DNA from: Takakia lepidozioides
Taxonomy: Eukaryota; Streptophyta; Takakiopsida; Takakiales; Takakiaceae
DNA: 64,000 nt
NCBI GenBank assembly: GCA_030704615.1
Contig: CM060732.1
Location: forward strand, 25,110,001-25,174,000
Direction of reading: 5' to 3'
How positions within the stretch are numbered: position 1 is the first letter of the stretch; the number at the start of each line of letters is the position of its first letter. A program made the position numbers and the translations under genes. Positions 56,401-62,384 of this stretch are shown here, one piece after another. The notes beneath the pieces are model-generated. The model made no database searches. It saw only the letters and a list, made by a program, of their open reading frames with translations, and was not told the origin of the DNA.

Positions 56401-57914
56401 CCCCTTCGAATTTCACATCCCGCTTCTAGGGTTCAACATCATGGATGAAAATCATTCATCCTAGGGATGAAAAAGGTGCATGTCATAACTTAGCCATATT
56501 TTGTTCTTGGCAGATAAATAGCATAGTCCTTCCATGGAATTACCTCAAGTTATGGTCAATTCCTCCCCTTCATTAGCACGAAGGGTACTCCCTTTGTAGT
56601 AGTGCCGAAACCTGATGCCAAACACAAACTTGAGATTTTTACTCCCTGCATTCACACTACAGTACATCGGCTGTTCAGAACTCAGACACAATAAAATCAT
56701 TTTTATCACGAATCGGTGATGATCGGTGTCGTAACAGATTCTACTAGAGTGGAGCTGCAGAGAACATTGAAACTCATCATGAAAGCACAAGCAGAAGGGA
56801 GACGGCATACCAGCTGACCAGGGAAACCCCCTTTCACAAGGTAGAGGCTGTTCACACAATTCCATGTGCGCAAAACTTCAAACCCTGAAGACTTGAGGTA
56901 TGATGCCAATGCCCGATGACTATCATTGTCACATGACTGAAAAAGCAGAAGTGTCCCTGCATCAGAGAGGAAGTTATTACAGAACCTGAACACCCAACTC
57001 CAGTAGTTGTCCTCGAATTTGTTCCAACCTGACGTCTTGCCCTTTGGAAGAACTTCTGGCACAGCCTGGCCATCCGGGATGTCGAGAATGACAATGTCGG
57101 CCGCATAAGTTTTCTGCACACCGCACACGAAGGTGGGACCTGTGCTCACCTGCAACAGACATGTTTTTATAAGAACGATGGCAAGAATGTTTTCAAAGAA
57201 CGAGACTGAAATACTGCCAACGAAACTTTCAGAGAAAAAGGAAAGAAACTGGAATTCTCACCAGATTGAGGAATAAGATTATATTGTCCCAGGTAGGCGA
57301 AGGCACCCCAGTGTATCCTCTCTTTCGACTCTGCATCATCGACAGCCAACCCTCATTAACAATTTTCATCTCTCCTGCCGAATCAGAACGGGAAGGGTGT
57401 GGCTTGGCATCAAATACGCACTGAACAGTGCGGGTATATTTTCCAGCAGTAAAGTCATGCCCACTCTCCATCTCCTTTTCTTTCTCCTTCCCCTTGTCCT
57501 TTTCCCTCTCTTTGGACTTGTCTTTGTCCTTTGGCTTTGCTGGTGAGATGGCTATGACATCAACAGCCTTGTCTTTTGGTTTGCGGCCCGCCTTCTTTCC
57601 CTTCTGCGGCGTTCCCTGAGCATCAGGCTCCTTGGCAGCCAATGTTGCTATGTTTCGTTGGTACTCTTCGTCAGTCAAAGGCGCCAGCATCTCAGCGTTA
57701 TTGTTCAAGTATTTCATATGCTGTTCTTTGAAAGGTCGTGTGCTCCGGTGGGCAGTCAAGGTACCACCCACAGTCTCTGAAGTGAGAAGGACTCCAGTCC
57801 TTCAATATCCCTGCAGTATACATGGTTGGATCGTTTGCAGGGTCCGACCACATGTCAAGATAGTCTGGAATTCCGCTCAGGTGATTTCCTTCCATGAGCA
57901 CATATTTCGTGTAC
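44406..57914 (-). CDS. Amino-methyltransferase-like protein of element B (beta-class order)
   Basis: Exons with GT-AG borders and matching phase: 57262-57914, 56811-57149, 56710-56754, 45085-45370, 44800-44989, 44406-44724; TAG stop at 44406. Exon 1 (a 5' exon may be missing) has YTKYVLMEGNHLSGIPDYLD and a Lys-rich linker with KKAGRKPKDK (AT-hook-like). Exon 2 has ADIVILDIPDG where DNA amino-methyltransferases have DPPY, then FLSDAGTLLLFQS and a FEVLRTWNCVNSLYLVKG strand. Exon 4 has KEKSPAFMQILLESC and VVDLSVSTG; exon 5 continues ATYHACKAGGRSLFGMEGD, matching the AdoMet-binding motif. This order (motif IV before motif I) is that of beta-class N6-adenine/N4-cytosine methyltransferases (PF01555 type). 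CFVNPPYEPHVDD is also present. Catalytic residues look altered. A one-base frame conflict lies near 57700-57770. Retrotransposon G sits in the intron of about 100 bp between exons 3 and 4. Confidence 0.6.
45426..47751 (-). repeat. 3' LTR of element G
   Basis: 2326 bp, unusually long. It contains an internal duplication of about 70 bp (around 47033 and 47336, both with AGGCGGCACCGCTTC and TTGCACAGAAAGCCAAGC) and a second pair sharing TGATCTGGTCCTACAGC (about 46950 and 47118). A 101-codon open frame lies in sense orientation at 46006-46311. No recognised protein. Confidence 0.93.
47762..47775 (-). promoter_or_regulatory. Polypurine tract of element G
   Basis: A7GGAGA-type purine run on the minus strand, overlapping the end of the integrase ORF and about 10 bp from the 3' LTR. 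A 20-bp perfect palindrome (CACACTACAT / ATGTAGTGTG) sits exactly at the LTR edge. Confidence 0.75.
47773..50022 (-). CDS. Integrase ORF with a degenerate second RNase H-like segment (element G)
   Basis: About 749 codons in the +1 frame relative to the upstream ORF; the first ATG is at about 49971. It opens with YSSEKGEM, REEYYACVWGLWHFKEILLG and FSLETDLDPYWWL. That is a diverged copy of the RNase H segment of the upstream protein (YHPMEGECYALVWGVLHFRQ, IRTDHKPLEWL), missing the first catalytic Asp and strand. Integrase follows: HHCC domain (HETTGHFGVRRTQEEICRRY, CGKCQM), D-D-E in RVAIDTAGPLPITSRG, LLTDNGTEWGGEFEDTC and PQCNGMVERVIKSIKQS, and a C-terminal part with KRSSMTSPWEGPYDFLGYKD. No chromodomain is visible. 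Translation would need reinitiation, splicing or recoding, because a TAG and an in-frame TAA lie between the ORFs. Confidence 0.88.
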   Translation of the reverse strand: MREEAHRQVGYSSEKGEMICKREEYYACVWGLWHFKEILLGSHFSLETDLDPYWWLYSEHHIGIDLLGDFSFEFVPGIVRSSTGGMLTKDHGILKGELKPGIMPDGEGKRVTFAAQTFATKKKQGKGIDQSSSVNLVREGIWKDKGAGRIEATAISNKEKEHLMPSCPTIHVITRGSCARDKQLSEVHPACELVEERLNNEKESLQGTPFLQHLTSTPTTRRTRVTSSSECPAKKNMGGECSTKTFCSSDSDGTSGSEQDTSSCNKIDEADWVPWTTPTKATQMSLLREAERCGKSSLLSSDLHTAAGREERQPDVLDDVEVMHLLCFGEVNDYLTKEESKRVKRRARQYSYLKGEVYFDGRVVPPKTDRGAIITEVHETTGHFGVRRTQEEICRRYFWHDRTKLIRQVLKGCGKCQMAKQNGVLRSGSSKLHSIPVVDLFFRVAIDTAGPLPITSRGNQYFLVAIDHFSKWIEAAPVADHTAALAARFLEEEVIDRYGCPHTLLTDNGTEWGGEFEDTCHEYGIKREHSAPYWPQCNGMVERVIKSIKQSITTLGVGNDTEWDQNLYKALFGYRMGVHASTGFSPFQVLTGRIPRLGIDNRLHFLTTPVNSDGSVAEVTLMMQQKIQLLTEMKAKLRKSVKKGQRQQARDYERRHQTGHTYCTLMENSKVMMLRPGKRSSMTSPWEGPYDFLGYKDAGSTTKTGEAARRCRLRDGADKEWVRSRRDLKPFIPPIGVQPLKVVSEDPDT
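50081..53890 (-). CDS. Gag - protease - reverse transcriptase - RNase H polyprotein (element G)
   Basis: 1269 residues, intact. Residues 1-200 are a capsid region (DVNDWLERIQMEADVRDL, RQRVQTYFDRLNRLFIRSG). Three CCHC zinc knuckles follow at about 221-273 (CNVCHKEGHIAAYC, CDKCHRFGHSTEMC, CNFCKLLGHTESEC). Retropepsin has VLGQIDTGAMLSVISASTV, then an acidic linker rich in Glu/Ser. RT: FCGDFRPVNRLTRRDSYPMP, WFSALDLQSGFWQIKMDDRD, MPFGLKNATATFQRTMNRVL and active site KVFVDDVNIHS. RNase H: LDVDWSIKGVGAVLSQ, YHPMEGECYALVWGVLHF and IRTDHKPLEWL. The ATG at 53888-53890 is the natural start. A TAG at 50081 ends the frame before integrase, unlike the usual single pol ORF. In a recently inserted copy this may be the working arrangement. 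Confidence 0.93.
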   Translation of the reverse strand: MTSPTSIDAPYHGRNSEDVNDWLERIQMEADVRDLNEDKTFKVARLNLRAKADEWYRKQNPRPNNWVDFRAAISAKFGIVDLAEIRLRMDTIKQESRQRVQTYFDRLNRLFIRSGASDLEQRRRFAAGLRPEIARVMLGRRFLDVEEALDTAIEIERGLGKLGEIPLEPLEGDDTDESVVFVNPVDRRLDQLNTTLQKYFDRGPVIGESSGSRTPPRVRLCNVCHKEGHIAAYCPEGRTPAKCDKCHRFGHSTEMCGVRCNFCKLLGHTESECSRKLDQTMMGTPGTNFVDVFYDDEDDVLAEMTDLMSRNSINEVRLPRTRIPVQSPIVEPTGSPERNSESSEQPSKTKSEIYPKNNFKNAIEGGTKSRILNHFYKGRISLSPMDLIMTVPGELDKLKGLVKVVERAMVQQRETTHSVEVVKDVPRPLYSAHAEPTISYAYTGKVKALHVMITMGDYQVLGQIDTGAMLSVISASTVRDLGLMGSVITSKDVNYRVASGALETAMGRLEDIKVKVGELTNRLSFMVVNTDTYHMLLGLDFLKKFGAVVDTEAETIRVRYGPGKDFAHFPLHTINYNEPAVTKTAYHRGVESRMRYASSTSAGNVLTLTSDEQYLGLWEKKRKPEEEYEDTEEASSGSDTSKSDKDEEMGGSEESKEVETALRDVEEIIDDVNLGEDLFEDQGMSELLQEETHKSMAAAIIQEAYQKAWNGELGNNNLEIEDDFHDWNQVVTQEERQRMANSVSQVEGKNWEPSQEEEMESRWRSLKSRLHINPELAPEHRIELEQELKANQECFALSKADLGYCSEVEHTIDTQGFPPCRSRPSRLSEWEEDEVQGQIETLISQGKMRESSSEWSCPVTLPPKKDGSKRFCGDFRPVNRLTRRDSYPMPLIQDVLNQLGKAKWFSALDLQSGFWQIKMDDRDIGKTAVITKKGLYEWLVMPFGLKNATATFQRTMNRVLKEEIKDCAKVFVDDVNIHSKDWGDHVGHIKRVLSKVRKANLRLNPDKCYFANLQLVFLGHVISEEGTWPDPDKIAAIERFPLPKNHTALKSYLGMTGYYRPYVKGYAGVAVPLFTLTKKDVKFIWSAEAQNAFSTLQVKLVTAPILARPDFSRPFVLDVDWSIKGVGAVLSQKEYKKERVIAYASKVLSDAQRKYHPMEGECYALVWGVLHFRQYLYGTPFVIRTDHKPLEWLATVSDAYGRRGRWIMMLQDFEFKIVHRAGARHANVDALSRYPVGPAEKPRKSRYTLLLCTVRKEKGERGMEPIFLS
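53962..54285 (-). CDS. Small ORF between PBS and Gag in element G (unknown)
   Basis: 107 codons starting with ATG, 50 bp inside the primer-binding site and upstream of Gag. It contains IPDEPSIGDVLICFSRRTPN, GDLCLRVIHTGG, RELGRWVKINTMA and a Trp-rich end (NGQWEWYRGQH). I do not recognise it. It could be an accessory protein, a leader ORF that tunes Gag translation, or a chance frame. Its intactness in a very young element is consistent with but does not prove function. Confidence 0.4.
   Translation of the reverse strand: MDGLMAGRDHTLIPDEPSIGDVLICFSRRTPNAHADPCLYFFNPAWRIANGDLCLRVIHTGGRTTIALWIRELGRWVKINTMAREVTWGGRVEMLRNGQWEWYRGQH
54334..54345 (-). promoter_or_regulatory. Primer-binding site of element G (tRNA-Met type)
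   Basis: TGGTATCAGAGC on the minus strand at the inner border of the 5' LTR. Confidence 0.9.
54345..56661 (-). repeat. 5' LTR of element G
   Basis: 2317 bp, identical by eye to the 3' LTR except one base. It lacks the terminal CACACTACA present at the outer end of the 3' LTR: the PBS follows directly after CTTCTTT. Confidence 0.93.
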
Positions 57915-58055
57915 CTGAAAAAAAGGAGATAAATCCCAACCCACAAAAGCGCTCAGTGAGTAAGATGCAAGTAGAACAGAATGAAAAAAACATAGATTGA
58001 AATGGCTCTCAGAACTGCTCCAAGGACCTTTCAGGACCACACGACTGCTCCAGAT

Positions 58056-58797
58056 GTGAATGTCGTCAACGCCATTCAAAACATTCCATTCAATGATACT
58101 GTAAATACACCCTAATCCAGGTGAATGCAAACTATCGTTTTGGAATGACACAGACATAGAAGTGAATGTCATCAACGACATTCACTTTGGATTTGTGAAT
58201 ACACTCGTAATCAAGCCTAATTATTCCTCAAATGAAGCAAAATCACAGGATGGAAATCATAAACTCGAGTAAGGAACCCTCCCGGAAAACTCAATGCACA
58301 TTCATAACGAACATATCACTGAGGACCTCACAACAACACTGTATGTGAATGGCGTCAACGCCATTCACAAAAATACCAACAAGGAACCAATTACTTAGCT
58401 CCCAATCCATGTAAATTCAAATTGTCACTGGTAAATAATACAGACACAGAAGTGAATGTCGTCAACGACATTCACTTTGGATTTCTCATAAAAGAGCTTA
58501 TCAAGCCTTCAGATTCCTCGCAAGAGGCAAAAACAATGCAGAACAACTGAATGTCTGCATTGACATTCAGCAAAATGAAGTGAGGAACCCTCACTGTAAC
58601 CTCTATGGACATTACAAAAATTTACATAACTCTGAGGACCTCTCAACAACTCCGGTTGTGAATGTCGTCAACGCCATTCAAGGACATTATCAATTCTAAT
58701 CATGGACACTATAATTACACCCTTAGAACCAGGTGAATTCATATACTCGCTTAAGAATGACTCAGACAAAAAAGTGAATGTCGTCAATGACATTCAA
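58056..58797. repeat. Array of seven 24-bp palindromes (element B)
   Basis: Sites: 58056-58079, 58162-58185, 58345-58368, 58452-58475, 58547-58570, 58658-58681, 58774-58797. The consensus arms are GTGAATGTCG and CGACATTCAC around TCAA. Variants have GCC for the right GAC, the fifth is CTGAATGTC...GACATTCAG, and three lack the final C. Spacing is 106, 183, 107, 95, 111 and 116 bp. A higher-order unit of about 300 bp with two palindromes (preceded by GACCT-CAACAAC-type and AGACA-A-AA-type sequence) is repeated three times. It lies 5' of the first recognised exon of the methyltransferase-like gene. Confidence 0.9.
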
Positions 58798-58900
58798 TCT
58801 GGATCTATGATTGCAATCCTTATGAAGCCACATTTTTTCCTAAAAAAAGCAGTAGAGTTTCAAGTATGACATTGCACCTGTAAACAACTCGCATCATGGC

Positions 58901-59008
58901 TGTTAGAGGACTGCCAGGGACTTAGACATTTTTACGGGATCTGAGGAGTACCCTTAATTTTTGCACAGACTGAGACCAACATGAGCCTTAGGGATGATAA
59001 CAGCGCAC
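58901..59008 (+). repeat. Fragment of the element C-family LTR
   Basis: It starts TGTTAGAGGACTG and follows the minus-strand start of the LTR at 40927-40820 for about 105 bp, including CCCTTAATTTTTGCACAGAC and TGAGACCAACA. It is about 85-90% similar by eye and truncated after CAGCGCAC. Confidence 0.75.
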
Positions 59009-59029
59009 GAGGTTTACTATTTCATGAGC

Positions 59030-59275
59030 AGAAACCATGAGCCATGAGCCATGAGCCGCATGAGCCGCATGAGCGGTGAGCCGAAGTCTAAGATACGCGG
59101 ATTTCATGAGCGGACTCCTCCAAATTTGGAAATGCGGCAGATTAAACAAGTATTAAAATGATAGTTTTTTATTTGACCTTGCCGTTTTTGGACGTTCCAG
59201 ATCATGTAATGCGGCGAAGATATGTCGTCAGTAACAAGTCCGCTCATGGTTTTATAGATCCGCTCATGGAAATAA
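59030..59275. repeat. CATGAGC motif cluster at the right side of element B
   Basis: Repeated CCATGAGC, GCATGAGC and GTGAGCC units at 59030-59085. A CATGAGCGGA at about 59105 reappears inverted (TCCGCTCATG) twice near 59235-59270. This resembles the terminal GTGAGC motifs on the left side and probably marks the right end. Confidence 0.5.
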
Positions 59276-59853
59276 GTGACCGTGCAACGGGAAATCCAGT
59301 ATACCACTGCAAAAGGACGTCGCATACTGGCCTGTATAGAGTATTCCGCGGTTTTACATGCCTTAACATTGGAATGAAGCTGACCCTTTTGCCGCGATTG
59401 AACCAATGGAGTCTGCACCAATACAGTCTGCAGTACTTCACAATTCTGTCTTCTTCGGGTATTCGGCGGGAAAGGTTTGCAACTGAACTGGGAAATAGGG
59501 TGCCGCATTAGGGTTCGCACGTGCGAAATTTCGGAGCGGTTTGGTGTTGGCGAAGGCCGCCTCTGGGGGTACCTACGACGATACTTGGAAATTCGGCGCC
59601 GCATTTCCTTGTCGGAGGTCGAATGAGGAGAGCAAGTTTTCGGAAAGCAGAAAAACATGAACCCTCCAACATACAAAAATACATGCACGTGGAAACAAGT
59701 GAACGATATAGTAATATCTTAGTTCGATCAAAACAGGTTACTGGTAGGCAAGACATATGTCGGACCTTTGTGTGGCCAGAGTCTGAGGTACTGGCAGCAG
59801 TACAGTTCTACTATCCGATGGGCGTACCATTGTATGTGGACCGCAAGCCAAGC
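59275..59853. other. No gene supported
   Basis: Open frames exist on both strands (for example 59104-59688 minus, 59521-59961 plus) but show no family features and overlap each other or the antisense of the SWIM gene. Confidence 0.4.
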
Positions 59854-61039
59854 TCACTGGTCCCCTGGATCCATATTCAGAAGAGTGTGAACCTCCTGGG
59901 GGCTCAACCCTGGTGCATGTATGAAGTGATGAGTTGTGGAATTACGACGGAGTCTCTTTAGGTACACGTAGTACAAATGCTTGCAAGGGCAGTATGATGC
60001 CCCCTTGTTCGCCATGATCTGGAAGTCGGTGCAATTGCAGGTGGGTAATTCTGAAATGGTGATGGTGTACACCTCATTGCGAACAGCTGAGCCCGCCGTG
60101 GCCATCTGATACACACGCCCGAATCCTGGTGGGGGCACTTCTGTCGAGCTCTGGATTGTACAGTTCATCCGAAGTGCATTCCCCATCCTTGTCTCGTTCA
60201 CTTTTGAGGGAGGTCGCCGCCTCTTCGGTTTCCCCCAACGGTGTGTAGGATGCTTAGAGCTGTCGTGTCCCATTGTTCTTGCTCTCACAGGGGTCGGTGG
60301 TGGAGGCTGTGGAAGCGGAAATGGTTGTCTGGGCACGTCAGTGCGCTGCACCATCCGAAATCCTGCGGCGGTAAGGGCGTCGGCCTCAACCTGACTCAGA
60401 TCGCAGCCTGGTTCCACCGGCCACACCGGGGGAGCCTCTGGCATTGTCTGTATGCCGTACTTGGGCTTTCCATACACGCAAGTCATAATGTCGTGCCTGC
60501 AGAACCAGAACTGGGTGGTTGTCGCCTCCGCAAACTTTGCATGGACAAATCTTCCTGTAAAAGTAGGAGCAGGGACAGCCCCATCTGGATTCCTCCTTAT
60601 CATCTCTAAACAACGTTGCCGTGTATCCACACGAATTGCGGAACACCTTCCTCGAAACGACGGCTTTGTGCGAGCAATTCTCCACTGTGAGGCAGACACA
60701 GTCGTCTCCACAATGGCTTGGCCATACTGCATAACAGCGGGCGGAATGTGGGGCAAGGGAGCGGTGGGAATTTGTTGCACGAAATCCCCGGTTGAAGGCG
60801 ACGGCGATCTGGAATTTCTTGGGCTTCCACTGCTGGAAGACACATTGTGCGGCAACATGACGGGACCTCGAGGTGCTGTCCGAATGTTCCTGTCGGATCT
60901 CCAGGAATCCTCTTCGCACCCGGGTTCCTCTTCAATCCTCCGCCTGACAGGGCGAGTCCGGACGTCCCCCTCTAGGTGTTCACCTCTGCGGTGCAGAGGC
61001 GTCCCTTTGATCTTCTCTCGCAATGTTGTCGCCCATTTC
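59854..61039 (-). CDS. SWIM zinc-finger protein, 5' end in assembly gap
   Basis: The open frame runs from the gap edge (KWATTLREKIKGT) to a stop at 59854, about 395 codons. The SWIM finger is near the C-terminus: YTITISELPTCNCTDF, then CPCKHLYYVYLKRL, giving the CxC...CxH ligands. Before it is a Pro-rich and basic stretch (PFPLPQPPPPTPVRA, KPKRRRPPSKVNE), and further up FWFCRHDIMTCVYGKPKY. SWIM fingers bind DNA or proteins and occur in MULE/FAR1-type transposase proteins, MEKK1-like proteins and some E3 ligases. No transposase core is visible in the part present. It lies on the same strand and upstream of the element B gene; whether it belongs to B is unknown. No start codon can be given. Confidence 0.65.
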
Positions 61040-61539
61040 NNNNNNNNNNNNNNNNNNNNNNNNNNNNNNNNNNNNNNNNNNNNNNNNNNNNNNNNNNNNN
61101 NNNNNNNNNNNNNNNNNNNNNNNNNNNNNNNNNNNNNNNNNNNNNNNNNNNNNNNNNNNNNNNNNNNNNNNNNNNNNNNNNNNNNNNNNNNNNNNNNNNN
61201 NNNNNNNNNNNNNNNNNNNNNNNNNNNNNNNNNNNNNNNNNNNNNNNNNNNNNNNNNNNNNNNNNNNNNNNNNNNNNNNNNNNNNNNNNNNNNNNNNNNN
61301 NNNNNNNNNNNNNNNNNNNNNNNNNNNNNNNNNNNNNNNNNNNNNNNNNNNNNNNNNNNNNNNNNNNNNNNNNNNNNNNNNNNNNNNNNNNNNNNNNNNN
61401 NNNNNNNNNNNNNNNNNNNNNNNNNNNNNNNNNNNNNNNNNNNNNNNNNNNNNNNNNNNNNNNNNNNNNNNNNNNNNNNNNNNNNNNNNNNNNNNNNNNN
61501 NNNNNNNNNNNNNNNNNNNNNNNNNNNNNNNNNNNNNNN
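61040..61539. other. Assembly gap (500 N)
   Basis: Exactly 500 unknown bases, probably an arbitrary gap size. It falls beside 5S rDNA-type repeats, a common reason for an assembly break. Confidence 0.99.
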
Positions 61540-61616
61540 TATTCAAGCTCTCCGCCCCGTTCGCTATTAACCGGCCCTCCGGAACTGACCCCCCCAAAAA
61601 AAACAAAAAAAACAAG
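61540..61616. repeat. 5S spacer repeat, copy 1
   Basis: TATTCAAGCTCTCCGCCC and the next 50 bp (GTTCGCTATTAACCGGCC, CCGGAACTG, C-run, A-run) recur at 62133-62207, 593 bp away. This suggests a 5S rDNA repeat unit of about 0.6 kb. Confidence 0.8.
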
Positions 61617-61852
61617 TATGATATAGAGAGGATGTGAGTGGGAGGTTCTTCTACTCCGGGCCACCATGCCAAAGGCACAAACATAATCATGTATGGTATC
61701 AACAAACAAGGGTTTTTAGCCCATACCACATAGCTTGTGTTTCGGGTAAAGAACAGGCGTGGGCGGATATAAAAATATTGAAAGTGGAGGAGAGGGTGGT
61801 GGGGAGGGGAAGGAGGGGGCGGGCGGGGGGGGGCAGAGAGAAAACGTTTTGG

Positions 61853-61857
61853 AAAAA
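61853..61857 (-). terminator. Pol III T-run after 5S rRNA
   Basis: Five T on the minus strand (within CTCTTTTTCC) about 27 nt after the 5S end; a T4 run follows further on. Confidence 0.6.
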
Positions 61858-61883
61858 GAGGGGGCAAGCAGGCAGCTCCGCGT

Positions 61884-62000
61884 GGGTGCAGCATCGGGAC
61901 TTCCCGAGAGGTCACCCATCCCAGTACTATTCCGGCCCAAAGGCGCTTAACTTCAAAGTTCTGATGGGATCTGGTGTAGTAGCCTTGGTATGACCACACC
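61884..62000 (-). rRNA. 5S ribosomal RNA
   Basis: On the minus strand the 117-nt sequence starts GGTGTGGTCATACC and ends CGATGCTGCACCC, with terminal pairing GGUGU/GCACC. The internal promoter elements are present: AGTTAAGCG (A box), GATCCCATCAGAACT (intermediate element) and AGTACTGGGATGGGTGACC (C box), all near the plant consensus. The product joins the large ribosomal subunit and is made by RNA polymerase III. Confidence 0.92.
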
Positions 62001-62026
62001 ACAACATCAAGTCTCAGCGCTTGCTA

Positions 62027-62036
62027 CTTATAAAGG
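62027..62036 (-). promoter_or_regulatory. TATA-like box upstream of 5S rRNA
   Basis: TTTATAAG on the minus strand about 28-35 bp before the 5S start, the position typical of plant 5S genes. Confidence 0.7.
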
Positions 62037-62132
62037 ACCCTCCTGCTTTATTCAACCCCTCCCATTCCTTCTCTTCATTTTGCCCGTTCGTGTTATATTT
62101 GTTGGAGGGCCAAGAGATGCCTCTTGCTATTT

Positions 62133-62207
62133 TATTCAAGCTCTCCGCCCTCGTTCGCTATTAACCGGCCTCCGGAACTGCCCCCCCCCAAAAAAAAAAA
62201 AAAAAAC
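62133..62207. repeat. 5S spacer repeat, copy 2
   Basis: Partner of 61540-61616, differing by a few single-base changes and run-length differences. Confidence 0.8.
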
Positions 62208-62384
62208 AACCACGTTTGGTACCATGCCAATGATACATTCATCCATCAGCCTCCTAGTTCATCACTTGTCTGCAAATCTAAGAGTTTTATGGGACCAGTC
62301 TTACCCTTACAGTCTGCTCGTCACTTATTCGTGTATTGGCAAACTTAACCGGGGGGAAGAAAAAACGCGGCGGTGATTCCCTTG

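Larger units (their letters stand above)
45426..56661 (-). mobile_element. Element G: very young LTR retrotransposon (Ty3/gypsy)
   Basis: LTRs 45426-47751 and 54345-56661 align over 2317 bp without indels and with one difference seen (45881 G, 54791 T). The outer ends form the inverted repeat TGTAGTGTGAA/TTCACACTACA, flanked by GTAC on both sides (45422-45425, 56662-56665). PBS TGGTATCAGAGC at 54334-54345; polypurine tract near 47762-47775. Two long intact ORFs (50081-53890, 47773-50022) and a small upstream ORF (53962-54285) occupy the interior. It inserted in an intron of the element B gene in the same orientation. Confidence 0.95.
43784..59120 (-). mobile_element. Element B: palindrome-array element with methyltransferase-like gene (interrupted by G)
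   Basis: The left terminus GGGATGCCTCGGCGTGAGCC plus GTGAGC, CACGTCAC and GGCTCAC motifs (43784-43900) matches elements A and A0. Two CCGCGG boxes lie at 43932-43965 and a GGATGAATG minisatellite at 43992-44300. A six-exon gene on the minus strand follows (57914-44406), then a seven-palindrome array (58056-58797) and a right-hand region rich in CATGAGC motifs (59030-59120). Without the 11.2-kb retrotransposon G, the element would be about 4.1 kb. The right boundary and target duplication were not resolved. No recognisable transposase was found; the methyltransferase-like protein is the only clear product. Confidence 0.6.

Noticed and set aside
43784-59120. Element B as a DIRS or Polinton element
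   Set aside because: No tyrosine recombinase, reverse transcriptase of its own, DNA polymerase B or capsid genes were seen; the RT present belongs to the nested element G.
59104-59688. 194-codon minus-strand ORF
   Set aside because: Basic, low-information sequence overlapping CATGAGC repeats; no family match.
60452-62002. Long ORFs spanning the gap
   Set aside because: Most of their length is the run of N; only the SWIM frame has real support.
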